Below are positions 26,691 to 34,232 of a DNA stretch of 39,406 bases, piece after piece (the first letter of the stretch is position 1; every line of letters begins with the position of its first letter). The translations under genes were made by a program, and so were the position numbers. The notes below the pieces were generated by a model that saw only the letters and a list, made by a program, of their open reading frames with translations, had not been told where the DNA came from and made no database searches. The stretch comes from Oerskovia merdavium (GTDB lineage Bacteria > Actinomycetota > Actinomycetes > Actinomycetales > Cellulomonadaceae), in contig NZ_JACSQF010000029.1 in NCBI RefSeq assembly GCF_014836755.1, positions 1 to 39,406 on the forward strand. Direction: 5' to 3'.

Positions 26691-27583
26691 GACTGTCCCT
26701 TGCCGTGTCCAGCGCGTGGTTGGTGGCCGGGACCGCCGACGTCCGGGCTGAGCACGCCGCCGCCACCGCGCGAGCGGCCCAGTGGGCGCAGGTCTCTGCC
26801 GCCGAGCAGGCGTGGATCGCCGAGCAGCAGGTCGCCGCCCAGGCGCAGGCCTCCCGCTGGATCCACGACCAGCGCGTCCAGGACATCCTGGCCCGCGCGA
26901 ACCAGGCGATCACCGCCGCGCAGACCGCCCTCGACAGCAGCCCGAACGCTGACGCCGCGACCCGTGACGCCCTGGCTGCGGCCATCCCCGTCGTCCAGGA
27001 GCGCAGCGACCAGATCGACCGCGGCGTCCTGATCGAGGACGTCGCCCTCGCGCTGGACGACCTGACCCTCGTCGCGCAGGCCGTAACCGGCTCGCAGGCC
27101 ACCTGGCAGGCCGAGCAGGACCGGATCGCCGCCGAGGCCGCGGAGGCTGAGCGCGTGCGAGCGGCCGAAGCCCAGCGCGCGAAGACGGCCACGACCCCGA
27201 AGAAGGCCCCCGCGACCACGAACGCCCCGGCCCCCGCCGCGTCCGCAGGCCAGTCCTTCGCGTGGAAGACGTCGGTGTCCAACTCCGGCGACCAGTCGGT
27301 TCTGGACAGGTGCGCTGGTGGCCTGACCCGGTGGTTCGAGGACATCGAGGGCAAGCCGTACTACCCGATCCACCGCCACTGCGGCGGCAGCCCCATCCTC
27401 AAGCTCTCCATGGGCGACCGGGTGCAGATCGACGGTCAGGCGTGGGTCGTGACCGACTCGCGCAACCTGCACGCGGGCGACGACAAGGACCTCGCCTTCG
27501 GCCTCAACGGCCAGATCCTCGTCCAGACCTGCTTCGTGGGCACCAACGGCGCCGTGCGCGTGGTGGCCCTGACCCGAGGCTGA
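26684..27583 (+). pseudogene. Sortase-like gene, 5' end lost at the insertion junction
   Basis: The frame opens after a TAG at 26681-26683 without an ATG and begins with the remains of a membrane helix (GLSLAVSSAWLVAG), matching the position of the helix in the CAP-like protein. A long Ala/Glu-rich coil follows, then a sortase-type end: YYPIHRHCGGSPI, the strand with LVQTCF (Cys codon 27530-27532) and GAVRVVALTRG for the usual Cys and Arg. The catalytic domain looks intact, but the anchor and start are gone; GTG 26705 could start a shortened, untethered product. The break coincides with the end of the lower-GC insert. Confidence 0.6.
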
Positions 27584-27592
27584 GCTGGGCCT

Positions 27593-27626
27593 GACGGGCA
27601 GGCGCAGGACCAGGCCCCTGCCCGTC
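27593..27626 (+). terminator. Hairpin overlapping start module 1, site 5
   Basis: GACGGGCAGG (27593-27602) pairs perfectly with CCTGCCCGTC (27617-27626). The right arm contains the first six bases of the CCCGTCAAC block. Confidence 0.5.
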
Positions 27627-27637
27627 AACACCTGGGT
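27621..27637 (+). promoter_or_regulatory. Start module 1, site 5
   Basis: CCCGTCAAC 17 nt before ATG 27638, no ribosome site, no clear TGACCG at -35. Confidence 0.55.
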
Positions 27638-28105
27638 ATGGACACGTTCACGAGCGCAGAGCACCCCCGGGCGAACGACGGGAAGTTCACCACCAAGCCG
27701 GTCGACGAGGCCTCGGGTGGCCTGAGCGCGCTCGGCGCCTCGACGCCCTCGGGCGTAGACGCCCTGACCCGTCGCCAGTTCTCCGCGCCGCGTCAGAGCG
27801 TCTACGGCTTCACCGAGTGGGTCACCAAGGACGGAACCCTGCACCGCACCAACGGCCCCGCCGTCGAGCACGAGGACGGCGCCGAGACCTGGATGGTGCA
27901 CGGCAAGACCGTCGTGGGACGCAACGCCCGCGGCGGGGAGACCTGGTACATGGACCACCCCCAGCTCGGCTTCCGCGAAGCCACCCGCGAGGACGCCGTC
28001 GAGGCGGCGCGCGAGGTCGGGAACGCGAACATCCTGTGGGCCATCGAGGCCTACGACGACATGCACCCCGCGAGCGATTCCGACGAGAAGGGCCAGACCT
28101 CATGA
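27638..28105 (+). CDS. Tagged protein E with an LHRxNGPA repeat
   Basis: ATG 27638, 155 aa: tag AEHPRANDGKFTTKPVDEASG followed by GLSALG, then a linker and repeat-like segments (TLHRTNGPAVEHEDGAETW, followed by GKTVVG and GGETWYM). The LHRExGPAxExxDGxxxW unit is a beta-hairpin repeat resembling MORN-type repeats and is shared with proteins K and L. Its role is unknown. The C-terminal 40 residues are helical. The stop overlaps the ATG of gene F (ATGA, 28102-28105), so this gene leads a three-gene unit of tagged proteins. Confidence 0.75.
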   Translation: MDTFTSAEHPRANDGKFTTKPVDEASGGLSALGASTPSGVDALTRRQFSAPRQSVYGFTEWVTKDGTLHRTNGPAVEHEDGAETWMVHGKTVVGRNARGGETWYMDHPQLGFREATREDAVEAAREVGNANILWAIEAYDDMHPASDSDEKGQTS

Positions 28106-28815
28106 CCACGTACGACGACAGCCAGCACCCCCGGGCCACCGACGGGAAGTTCGCGATCAAGGAGGTGACCGAAGCCTCCGGCGGGCTCACGGCCCTGGCC
28201 CCCGAGTCGTGGCGCTCCGAGAGCGACCGGGTGGGCGAGCTCGGGCACCTGATCTCGCGTGCCGACCGGCGGCGCGAGGGGATCGTCGCCCGCGACCTGG
28301 CAGCCCAGGTGCGTGCGGACGTCCCCGAAGCCGCCTACCTGACCCTCGACGAGAACTGCGACCAGCCCGAGTGCTACACGCTGCACCTCGCCAGCGTCCA
28401 CGACAGCCAGGGGAACACCCTGTACGACGTGAACGAGAACCCGCGGTACACCGTCGAAGACGCGGTCGCGGGGGCAGGTCTGTCCGAGCCCGACCACGGG
28501 AGCGAGCCGGACTACATCACGACCAGCGGCACGCGGCGCGAGGGGTACTCCTACCGCTTCGACCTGGACGCGGCGCTCAAGGGCAGGCAGGGAGGGCTCG
28601 CGACCGCGGACCGAGGTCAGTCCGTCATCAACGACTACCGGGTGATGCACGACGACATGGACCTGAGCGACGAGACCGCCGCCCGCGACATGGTGACCGA
28701 CCTCTACCACTGGGCGCAGCGCTCCGGCGTCGACTTCGACGACCTGGTCTCCCGTGCGGCCGAGGTCGGGCGCGACGAGTCCGCGCTCGGGATGGTGGCG
28801 GGGAGCAAGTCGTGA
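28102..28815 (+). CDS. Tagged protein F (HPR-DGKF family), paralogue of C
   Basis: Starts at the ATGA overlap with gene E and ends in a GTGA overlap with gene G. The 237-aa protein has tag DDSQHPRATDGKFAIKEVTE followed by ASGGLTALA. The C-terminal half (FDLDAALKGR, NDYRVMHDDMDLSDETAARD, LYHWAQRSGVDFDDLV) matches tagged protein C. An N-terminal segment between the tag and this region (ARDLAAQVRADVPEAAYLTL) also fits C loosely. Being internal to an operon, it has the tag but no start module of its own. Confidence 0.75.
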   Translation: MTTYDDSQHPRATDGKFAIKEVTEASGGLTALAPESWRSESDRVGELGHLISRADRRREGIVARDLAAQVRADVPEAAYLTLDENCDQPECYTLHLASVHDSQGNTLYDVNENPRYTVEDAVAGAGLSEPDHGSEPDYITTSGTRREGYSYRFDLDAALKGRQGGLATADRGQSVINDYRVMHDDMDLSDETAARDMVTDLYHWAQRSGVDFDDLVSRAAEVGRDESALGMVAGSKS

Positions 28816-29585
28816 GCTACGACGAGCAGGCTCACCCGCGCGCCGGCGACGGGAGGTTCGCGACCAAGGACGTCGACGAGGCCGACGGCGGGTTCGGCGC
28901 CCTGCTGCCTGCCGCGCGACCGGCCGACCTGCCGCTGACCGTGGTCGAGGTCTCGGGCACCACCGGCCCCGGGACCGGCGCCCTCGTGCAGTGGCTGGAG
29001 CACTCGACCGGGCTCGGGCCCGTGCAGCTGAAGGTGGACCGCGACGAGCACTGCGTGCTGGCCCGGCTCGTCGAGAACGACGTCACGTACGCGGTGCGGT
29101 CCGCACGCGGCGGGTGCCAGGTCGTGGACACGAGCGTGCAGGGTGCCCGGCCAGCCGGGGGAGACGGGGGCCAGGACGACCTGGGTGCGACGATCCGTAG
29201 CGCCCGCGAGAACGCCATCAGCGCCGTCGCCCAGCGCCTCGCCACCCAGACCGTCGGCGAGGAGTTCGGTGCGACCAAGCACCTGCCCAACAGCGTGGAG
29301 GTCGACGACGAGTGGGGCCTGACCCGCTCGTCCCTGCCGCTGGTCGGGCGAGCGGTCACGGTGCGCCGGTTCCATGGTGAGCGCCGCGAGCTGTTCGCCA
29401 CCTACTCCGACGACCAGCTCGGCAGCATCAGCGCCCGCCAGCGCACCAACAGGGTGAACGCCGCCCTGGGGGCGATCGACCCCAACGACGCCGAGCGGGG
29501 CCAGGCGGTCCTGCACCGCTACCTCGACGTCGCCGAGTCCACCGCCCGCGACATGCGAGCCGCGGACACCGCACGACGCGCGTGA
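28812..29585 (+). CDS. Tagged protein G (HPR-DGKF family)
   Basis: GTG 28812 overlaps the stop of gene F. The 257-aa protein begins YDEQAHPRAGDGRFATKDVD then EADGGFGALL; tags of F and G are both short before HPR. After the tag comes a beta-rich region (LPLTVVEVSGTTGPG, VQLKVDRDEHCVLARL), then a long helical region (TIRSARENAISAVAQRLA) and a C-terminal helical end with RQRTNRVNAALGAID. No family recognised. It is the last gene of the E-F-G unit. Confidence 0.72.
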   Translation: MSYDEQAHPRAGDGRFATKDVDEADGGFGALLPAARPADLPLTVVEVSGTTGPGTGALVQWLEHSTGLGPVQLKVDRDEHCVLARLVENDVTYAVRSARGGCQVVDTSVQGARPAGGDGGQDDLGATIRSARENAISAVAQRLATQTVGEEFGATKHLPNSVEVDDEWGLTRSSLPLVGRAVTVRRFHGERRELFATYSDDQLGSISARQRTNRVNAALGAIDPNDAERGQAVLHRYLDVAESTARDMRAADTARRA

Positions 29586-29665
29586 CCGCTCGTTCCCGTG
29601 TTTGTCGAGATCGGTGTGGCGCTAGCGTGGCCCCGTCAATGTCGAATCGTGCAGGGGAGTTCAGC

Positions 29666-29917
29666 GTGACATCTAACCTCAGACGGCCCGTCCTAGCGTT
29701 GTGCTGGATCGCGATCGTTGGCGGGGCGCTCTTGTTCCTCGCTGGCGTGTACACGGGCTACACCGAAGGGGTCAGTGCCGACGAAAACCAGACAGTCGGC
29801 CACCTGATGCCAGCAGAGGTCGCGGCGGCGGTCCTGGGGCCTATCTTGACGGTCGCCGGCCTGTTCGTCGTGGTAGCCGTGAGCCGCTCAGCGAAGACGC
29901 CTGGCGAGGTCCGCTAG
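29666..29917 (+). CDS. Small two-helix membrane protein (untagged)
   Basis: GTG 29666 is preceded by AGGGGAG (29653-29659) at six bases and gives 83 aa; ATG 29639 in frame lacks such a site. Two hydrophobic segments (ALCWIAIVGGALLFLAGVY and AAAVLGPILTVAGLFVVVAV) flank an acidic outside loop (GVSADENQTVGH). No family recognised. Unlike its neighbours it has a normal ribosome site and no tag. Confidence 0.65.
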   Translation: MTSNLRRPVLALCWIAIVGGALLFLAGVYTGYTEGVSADENQTVGHLMPAEVAAAVLGPILTVAGLFVVVAVSRSAKTPGEVR

Positions 29918-30032
29918 GCCCGGTTTCAGCATAATCGCAGGTCCCGAAGGGGGCCGTCGTCGTAGCGGGGGAGGCTGGCAACAACACGCAGGGCGCTGAC
30001 GTCGGCGTACCGCGTGACCGCTCGTTCGCATG

Positions 30033-30049
30033 CCCGTCAACAACAGGGC
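30033..30049 (+). promoter_or_regulatory. Start module 1, site 6
   Basis: TGACCG at -35 (30015-30020), twelve bases, then CCCGTCAAC 17 nt before ATG 30050. CATGCCC and GGGCATG (30031-30037 region and the start codon itself) can pair, which would place the ATG in a hairpin. Confidence 0.65.
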
Positions 30050-30319
30050 ATGGGAACGACACGGTTCGACGAGCAGGCGCACCCGCGGGCAACCTCCGGG
30101 CAGTTCGCCACGAAGCCAGTCCAGGACGCCGCAGGCGGGTTCGACGCACTGAGCGCACCGACGCTCGCCGAGTCCACGACCCCCGACGTCCAGGCACAGA
30201 TGGACGCCGCCTGGGACGAGTACGAGGGCGAGACGTTCTACGACGCTCGCTTCGACCCCAGCGCCGAGCTGGACGACCTCGCCGCCTACGGTCCGGGCTC
30301 CACAGCGGGTGCGCGATGA
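30050..30319 (+). CDS. Tagged protein H, short acidic
   Basis: An 89-aa product, the shortest tagged protein: tag FDEQAHPRATSGQFATKPVQ then DAAGGFDALS, followed by about 50 acidic residues (DVQAQMDAAWDEYEGETFYD). The tag therefore makes up almost half the protein, suggesting it matters in itself. The stop overlaps the ATG of gene I (30316-30319). Possibly a small partner or inhibitor of protein I; this is only positional inference. Confidence 0.7.
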   Translation: MGTTRFDEQAHPRATSGQFATKPVQDAAGGFDALSAPTLAESTTPDVQAQMDAAWDEYEGETFYDARFDPSAELDDLAAYGPGSTAGAR

Positions 30320-31020
30320 GCACCCCCACCTTCAACGAGTCCGCCCACCCCCGGTCCCGGTCGGGGAAGTGGACCGCCAAGACCGTCGACGAGGCCTTCG
30401 CCGGCATGGACGCCCTCTCGGTGAGCACGCAAGGAGCCCCGACCGCTGGCGGGACCCAGACCCAGGTCGGGGTCAAGGAGTCCGCCGCGGCCATGCGCCA
30501 CGACCTGCGCGCGAAGTTCGACCACCCGTTCTCGGTGAAGATGAGCCGCGGCACCGGGTACGGCTGGGTGCACGTCGACTGGAACGACGGCCCCCGGGCC
30601 ACGCCGGTGACCGCCATGACAGGCGCCTACTGCAACAAGCAGTTCGACGGCATGGACGACTCGTACCACCCGGTCAACGAGGACGCCCCCGTGCGGTACG
30701 GCCTGTGCGGGGTCCTGCACCAGCGCAACATCGGCCCCAAGGGGCAGGCGTACCTCGACTCCCTGTTCGACGAGGCCGAGATCTCCGGGTACCAGCGCAT
30801 CGAGCCGCGCACCGGGGAGCGCTCGGACTACGACGGCGGCTACAGCTGGTCCGAGCCCATGTCGGACCAGGACATCCACAAGCTGGAGAAGCACCTCGGG
30901 GAGTTCCTGCCCCCGCGCCTGACCAACAACTGCCCGAGCATCGCCGAGGTCGCCCACTTCGTGCACGCGCGCACTGACTTCACGGGCGAGCACCCCCTGC
31001 TCGACCTCGACTCCTACTGA
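30316..31020 (+). CDS. Tagged protein I with LPD29-like domain
   Basis: ATGA overlap with gene H. The 234-aa protein has a diverged tag (FNESAHPRSRSGKWTAKTVD then EAFAGMDAL) and then a domain beginning ESAAAMRHDLRAKFDHPFSV, followed by SRGTGYGWVHVDWNDGP and FDGMDDS. This is the pattern of LPD29, a domain known from polyvalent proteins of phages and conjugative elements that accompany DNA into the recipient. The catalytic or binding role of LPD29 is not known to me. The C-terminal part is mixed and includes LGEFLPPRLTNNCPSIAEV. Confidence 0.72.
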   Translation: MSTPTFNESAHPRSRSGKWTAKTVDEAFAGMDALSVSTQGAPTAGGTQTQVGVKESAAAMRHDLRAKFDHPFSVKMSRGTGYGWVHVDWNDGPRATPVTAMTGAYCNKQFDGMDDSYHPVNEDAPVRYGLCGVLHQRNIGPKGQAYLDSLFDEAEISGYQRIEPRTGERSDYDGGYSWSEPMSDQDIHKLEKHLGEFLPPRLTNNCPSIAEVAHFVHARTDFTGEHPLLDLDSY

Positions 31021-31057
31021 CTCGCACCTGACTCACGACGCGAAGGACCATCGACCG

Positions 31058-31756
31058 ATGCCCGGATTCGAGCACCAGCACCCACGCGCCAGCTCAGGGC
31101 ACCGCGCGGAGCACGGCGCACTGAACGCCTCAACGGCGCAGCCGCGGATGCGTGACGGGAAGTTCACGGACAAACCGGTCGACGAAGCGGCCGGAGGGCT
31201 GAGCGCGCTCGGTGCTGACGACCAGGCGCAGGCCGAGGTCGCCGAGCTGCTGACCCCGTACGGGCTCGAACTCCAGGACGTGCCGCTGGGCGCCGACGGG
31301 GTCTCGCTGGCCGAGCACTGGGCACGGCTGCGCGAGCAGGCGGGCGCGCCGTTGCCTGACTCGGTGACCGACGTCGTCGAGGCCCACCTGGGGATCGAGG
31401 ACTACGGGCGCCTGCGCGGGGAGCCGCGCCTGGTGTGGCTGGCCCCGGACGAGGACGGCTTGGACTGGCGCGACGCGGAGTGGGACGGCGTCGAGGTACA
31501 GGCCGGCGACGCCCGATGGGACGACCCGGACGCCGCGCTGGCGTGGCGGGTCCACACCCGCAACGGGGGCGGCAACCGCGAGTGCTGGGACGACGACCAC
31601 GACCTGTTCCGGGGTGCAAGCTCGAAGGGTTCCAGAGCGACCAGGCCGCAGCCGCCGACCCGCTACCGCGCCGACCACATCGGCGCGCCCGACGGCGCCG
31701 ACGCCCTCTCGGCCGTGACATGCGCGAGCCAAGCGGCGGACCGCGCCAGCGCCTAG
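31058..31756 (+). CDS. Tagged protein J with the long tag insert
   Basis: ATG 31058 follows AAGGA (31043-31047) at ten bases and has no start module 1. The 232-aa protein has the same long tag as protein A: HPRASSGHRAE, insert ALNASTAQPRM, then RDGKFTDKPVDEAAGGLSAL. The two are also nearly identical at the DNA level over the insert. The rest differs: an acidic alpha/beta region with RPLVW-like strands (GEPRLVWLAPDEDGLDW, WRVHTRNGGGNRECWDDD) and a low-complexity tail that may be read-through from a shortened gene. No family recognised. Confidence 0.7.
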   Translation: MPGFEHQHPRASSGHRAEHGALNASTAQPRMRDGKFTDKPVDEAAGGLSALGADDQAQAEVAELLTPYGLELQDVPLGADGVSLAEHWARLREQAGAPLPDSVTDVVEAHLGIEDYGRLRGEPRLVWLAPDEDGLDWRDAEWDGVEVQAGDARWDDPDAALAWRVHTRNGGGNRECWDDDHDLFRGASSKGSRATRPQPPTRYRADHIGAPDGADALSAVTCASQAADRASA

Positions 31757-31765
31757 GAGACCGCC

Positions 31766-31884
31766 GTGCGCGACCGTAGCGAGACCCTGCGAGCAGCAGC
31801 CGCTGCCAGAGTCGCGCCGTCGAGCGCGTGGTCGCAACCGGGCTCACGGCAGGCCGCATCTCGCAGATTCTCAAGAGCTCCTGA
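31766..31884 (+). pseudogene. Possible frameshifted HTH fragment in a gene-poor gap
   Basis: In the 356-bp gap 31757-32112, one frame starts VRDRSETLRAAAAAR and another continues AVERVVATGLTAGRISQILK then stops at 31884. Together they resemble the end of a small helix-turn-helix protein with a frameshift. The remainder of the gap shows falling GC but no gene. Confidence 0.3.
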
Positions 31885-32112
31885 CCGGTCTGACGGCCTG
31901 GCCACCCTCCGCCCACTTGACTGTTTGCGTACCGCTAGCACCGACAAGCAGGGATCGAAGAGCTGCGTCATGCGCGACCGCCAACCTCAACACCTCCCCT
32001 GAGCCGGCCGACTCAGGGGACCGCATTGCGCTCTTGTGGCCTTCCCCTTGCCGAACCCAGATCCGCACCATAGACTCACTGCACCTTCAACGAAGATAAG
32101 AGCAGGGGCACT

Positions 32113-32757
32113 GTGAGACCAATCAAGTTGGTAGTGGCAGGCGTTCTGTCCGTAGCGTTGCTAGCTGTGGGCAGTCCGGCGTTTGCCGAAGGGCCGAGTG
32201 ACTCGGCAAAGGACGCCTGGATCGAAAAGGCTGAGCAGTTCGCGGACTACGATGCAGGAGTTCTCGAGAGCATCTATGAGGACGAAGATCGTCGCGACTT
32301 CGTCGTCACTGAGGTGAAAGAAACTCAGGGCGGAACAATGCCTGCTTCTGCACTCGCCCGCTTGGATTCTCCTTCAGGCGCGACAACCATGGCTGCATGC
32401 GGCACCCGCAAGGCTGGAAACGTCTGGGTGAAGCGTGAGCACATCGGCGGCGGCGTTCTGTTCAGCCTCAGAGTCCAGAAGAACTTCTCGTACGACGGGT
32501 GCCGGACCTGGCACGAAAGCACGCAGGTCACGCCGTACACGAGCAAGCTCGGCCAGCTCGGGGGGTACTCGTACAACTCCATCACCGCTTCCGTCGACGG
32601 CTACGAGTTTGCAAACTCGAATGCGAATGGCCGCACATACACGGAACGAACTGCTAAGTGGAATGACTCCATCACCAGCCGCGGCAACTTCATTTGGGTT
32701 CGCATGCACGCGAACTGGAACGGCACGCATGGTGGCGATTCTGGTATGTACCTGTGA
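32113..32757 (+). CDS. Secreted protein of unknown function
   Basis: GTG 32113 follows AGGGG (32103-32107). The 214-aa product has a Sec signal peptide (basic MRPIK, hydrophobic core, cleavage after AFA near residue 25). The mature protein has a helical stretch with acidic clusters, then a beta-rich C-terminal half with Cys, aromatic and Asn-rich segments (GGVLFSLRVQKNFSYDGC, NFIWVRMHANWNGTHGG). No family recognised. GC is lower than in the neighbouring genes, indicating separate acquisition. Its stop overlaps the next gene (TGATG), a membrane protein, so the two are probably co-expressed. Confidence 0.75.
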   Translation: MRPIKLVVAGVLSVALLAVGSPAFAEGPSDSAKDAWIEKAEQFADYDAGVLESIYEDEDRRDFVVTEVKETQGGTMPASALARLDSPSGATTMAACGTRKAGNVWVKREHIGGGVLFSLRVQKNFSYDGCRTWHESTQVTPYTSKLGQLGGYSYNSITASVDGYEFANSNANGRTYTERTAKWNDSITSRGNFIWVRMHANWNGTHGGDSGMYL

Positions 32758-32996
32758 TGGAGTCTGCCGTGAAGAGTGCAGAGCCCACTACGCGCCGGAA
32801 GTTGAATCCACTTCTTCTTCCGCTCGTCTGGATAGTCCTCCTTGGGGCATTGTTCATCTTTCGAGTGCACCCGACCGTGATCTCCTTCGTGCTTGCCGCG
32901 TGGATACCGGTTTTTCTGACGGTGCATCAGAAACTGATGGCCTGGTCGTCTGGCATTGCAGCGATTCTCCTCATCATCTTCATCCTGGTTCGCTGA
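32757..32996 (+). CDS. Small membrane protein paired with the secreted protein
   Basis: ATG 32757 overlaps the upstream stop by one base. The 79-aa protein has a basic N-terminus (TTRRKLN) and two or three hydrophobic segments (LLLPLVWIVLLGALFIF, VISFVLAAWIPVFL, IAAILLIIFILV). Coupling to a secreted protein resembles toxin-immunity or secreted-effector/partner pairs, but nothing in either sequence proves this. A strong terminator follows. Confidence 0.68.
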   Translation: MESAVKSAEPTTRRKLNPLLLPLVWIVLLGALFIFRVHPTVISFVLAAWIPVFLTVHQKLMAWSSGIAAILLIIFILVR

Positions 32997-33027
32997 CTAG
33001 TCCGGCCTCCCTCTGACGGCCCTCCAC

Positions 33028-33061
33028 GGCGCCCTCGCACCCTTCGGGGTGTGGGGGCGCT
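33028..33061 (+). terminator. Terminator after the secreted/membrane pair
   Basis: A 15-bp stem (three G-T pairs) with a TTCG tetraloop, 33028-33042 against 33047-33061, followed by TGTTGTTGTGT. Confidence 0.8.
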
Positions 33062-33152
33062 GTTGTTGTGTCGGGAGAGCGCGACGGGGGACCCGTTGTC
33101 GGGTGGGTAGCCCGGGGCCAGGCGGCGCTTGGCGCCGTAGAACTTGAACACC

Positions 33153-33209
33153 TCAGCCCACCTCGTCGGTGGGCCCGCAGGCACGTCGGCTCGCATGGGC
33201 ACGGGTCAT
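33153..33209 (-). CDS. Possible 18-residue leaderless ORF on the minus strand
   Basis: Start module 2 occurs on the minus strand (CATAGGT, plus coordinates 33216-33222) six bases before an ATG that opens an 18-codon frame (MTRAHASRRACGPTDEVG). It could be a leader peptide for a frame that continues downstream (EVFKFYGAKRRLAPGY in another frame) or a chance occurrence. The 304-bp gap 32997-33301 otherwise holds only the terminator. Confidence 0.3.
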   Translation of the reverse strand: MTRAHASRRACGPTDEVG

Positions 33210-33301
33210 GCACGCACCTATGCGAGCACGGCCCGGGGATCTTGCTCGGCCGGTGACCCACGCACAGGGCACCTGACCGACCTCAAGACAGGAGACCTCC
33301 G

Positions 33302-33469
33302 ATGCAGAAGCTGATGCTGATCTGCTTCGCCGGCGCGCTCGCCCTGCTCGTGATGGTGTGCCTGCGGCCCGACCTGATGCTCACCGGCGCGGTCCTGGTG
33401 CCCTGGCTCGTGGTCGCCACGATCACCGTCGCGGTGGCCGTGAAGATCTCCCGCGGGCCCTCGCACTGA
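33302..33469 (+). CDS. Short two-helix membrane protein
   Basis: ATG 33302 follows AGGAG (33290-33294). The 55-aa product has two hydrophobic segments (LMLICFAGALALLVMVCL and AVLVPWLVVATITVAVAV) separated by RPDLMLTG and ends ISRGPSH. It resembles other tiny membrane proteins of actinobacterial elements without a family name. It lies just before tagged gene K. Confidence 0.62.
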   Translation: MQKLMLICFAGALALLVMVCLRPDLMLTGAVLVPWLVVATITVAVAVKISRGPSH

Positions 33470-33495
33470 CGCAGGCATGACCGCTGTCGCGTAGG

Positions 33496-33512
33496 CCCGT
33501 CAACGAGCGGGT
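33496..33512 (+). promoter_or_regulatory. Start module 1, site 7
   Basis: TGACCG at -35 (33478-33483), twelve bases, then CCCGTCAAC 17 nt before ATG 33513; CCCG and CGGG can pair. Confidence 0.65.
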
Positions 33513-34232
33513 ATGAGCACCCAGACGTTCGACGACAGCGAGCACCCGCGGGCCACCGACGGGAAGTTCGCGGCCAAGCCCGTAGCGGAGGCCTCCGGCG
33601 GGCTCGACGCACTCAGCGCCACCACGGGCCCCGACACGCGCGAGGTCCGGGTCCAGGACATCGACGGCATGACCCGCACCTCCTACCTGGACGACGACGG
33701 CAAGGACCACTCGGTCGATGACCTGCCCGCCGTCGAGTGGTCCGACGGCACCCGCGAGTGGCGACGCCACGGCGAGCTGCACCGCGAGAACGGCCCCGCG
33801 ATCGAGTACCCCAACGGCGGGTACCGCTGGATGAAGGACGGCAGCGGGCACCGTATCGACGGACCGGCGCTCTCCACCCCGGACGGCTCGCGAAGCTGGG
33901 TCGTCGACGGCAAGGACGTGCCCCCGCCGACCCCCGTGCGCACCGTGGACCTGCGCACCGACGACGTGCGTGCCGCGGACCTCGTCGGCTACCAGGCCAT
34001 GGTCAACGACATCTCCGGTGGCCCGTACGTCGCGACCATCGAAGCCCCCAACCCGTTCACCGGCCACCTGCCCGTCCTGCGACTGGAGGGCGGCTCCTGG
34101 ACGCGCGCGAACCACGAGATCGAGATCGTGGACTGGCCCCCGACCCGCCGCCACCCCCAGGGGACCTCGCCCGGCAACGCGACCGGCTTCGTCGGCCCCG
34201 AGGCCCGCACCACCACCGCCCAGGAGGCATGA
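33513..34232 (+). CDS. Tagged protein K with LHRExGPA repeats
   Basis: ATG 33513, 239 aa: tag FDDSEHPRATDGKFAAKPVA then EASGGLDALS. A repeat region follows: GELHRENGPAIEYPNGGYRW, then GSGHRIDGPALSTPDGSRSW and VDGK, units of about 20-25 residues with LHRExGPAxExxxG and a Trp near the end. This predicts repeated beta hairpins. After the repeats come EIEIVDWPP and a final motif GNATGFVGPEA, which recurs at the end of protein L (GDATGFVGP). The stop overlaps the start of L (34229-34232). Function unknown. Confidence 0.75.
   Translation: MSTQTFDDSEHPRATDGKFAAKPVAEASGGLDALSATTGPDTREVRVQDIDGMTRTSYLDDDGKDHSVDDLPAVEWSDGTREWRRHGELHRENGPAIEYPNGGYRWMKDGSGHRIDGPALSTPDGSRSWVVDGKDVPPPTPVRTVDLRTDDVRAADLVGYQAMVNDISGGPYVATIEAPNPFTGHLPVLRLEGGSWTRANHEIEIVDWPPTRRHPQGTSPGNATGFVGPEARTTTAQEA

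Noticed and set aside
30050-31020. Toxin-antitoxin pair from the coupled small acidic and larger proteins H and I
   Set aside because: Overlap and size fit loosely, but neither shows a toxin or antitoxin motif and both carry the same tag as unrelated neighbours.
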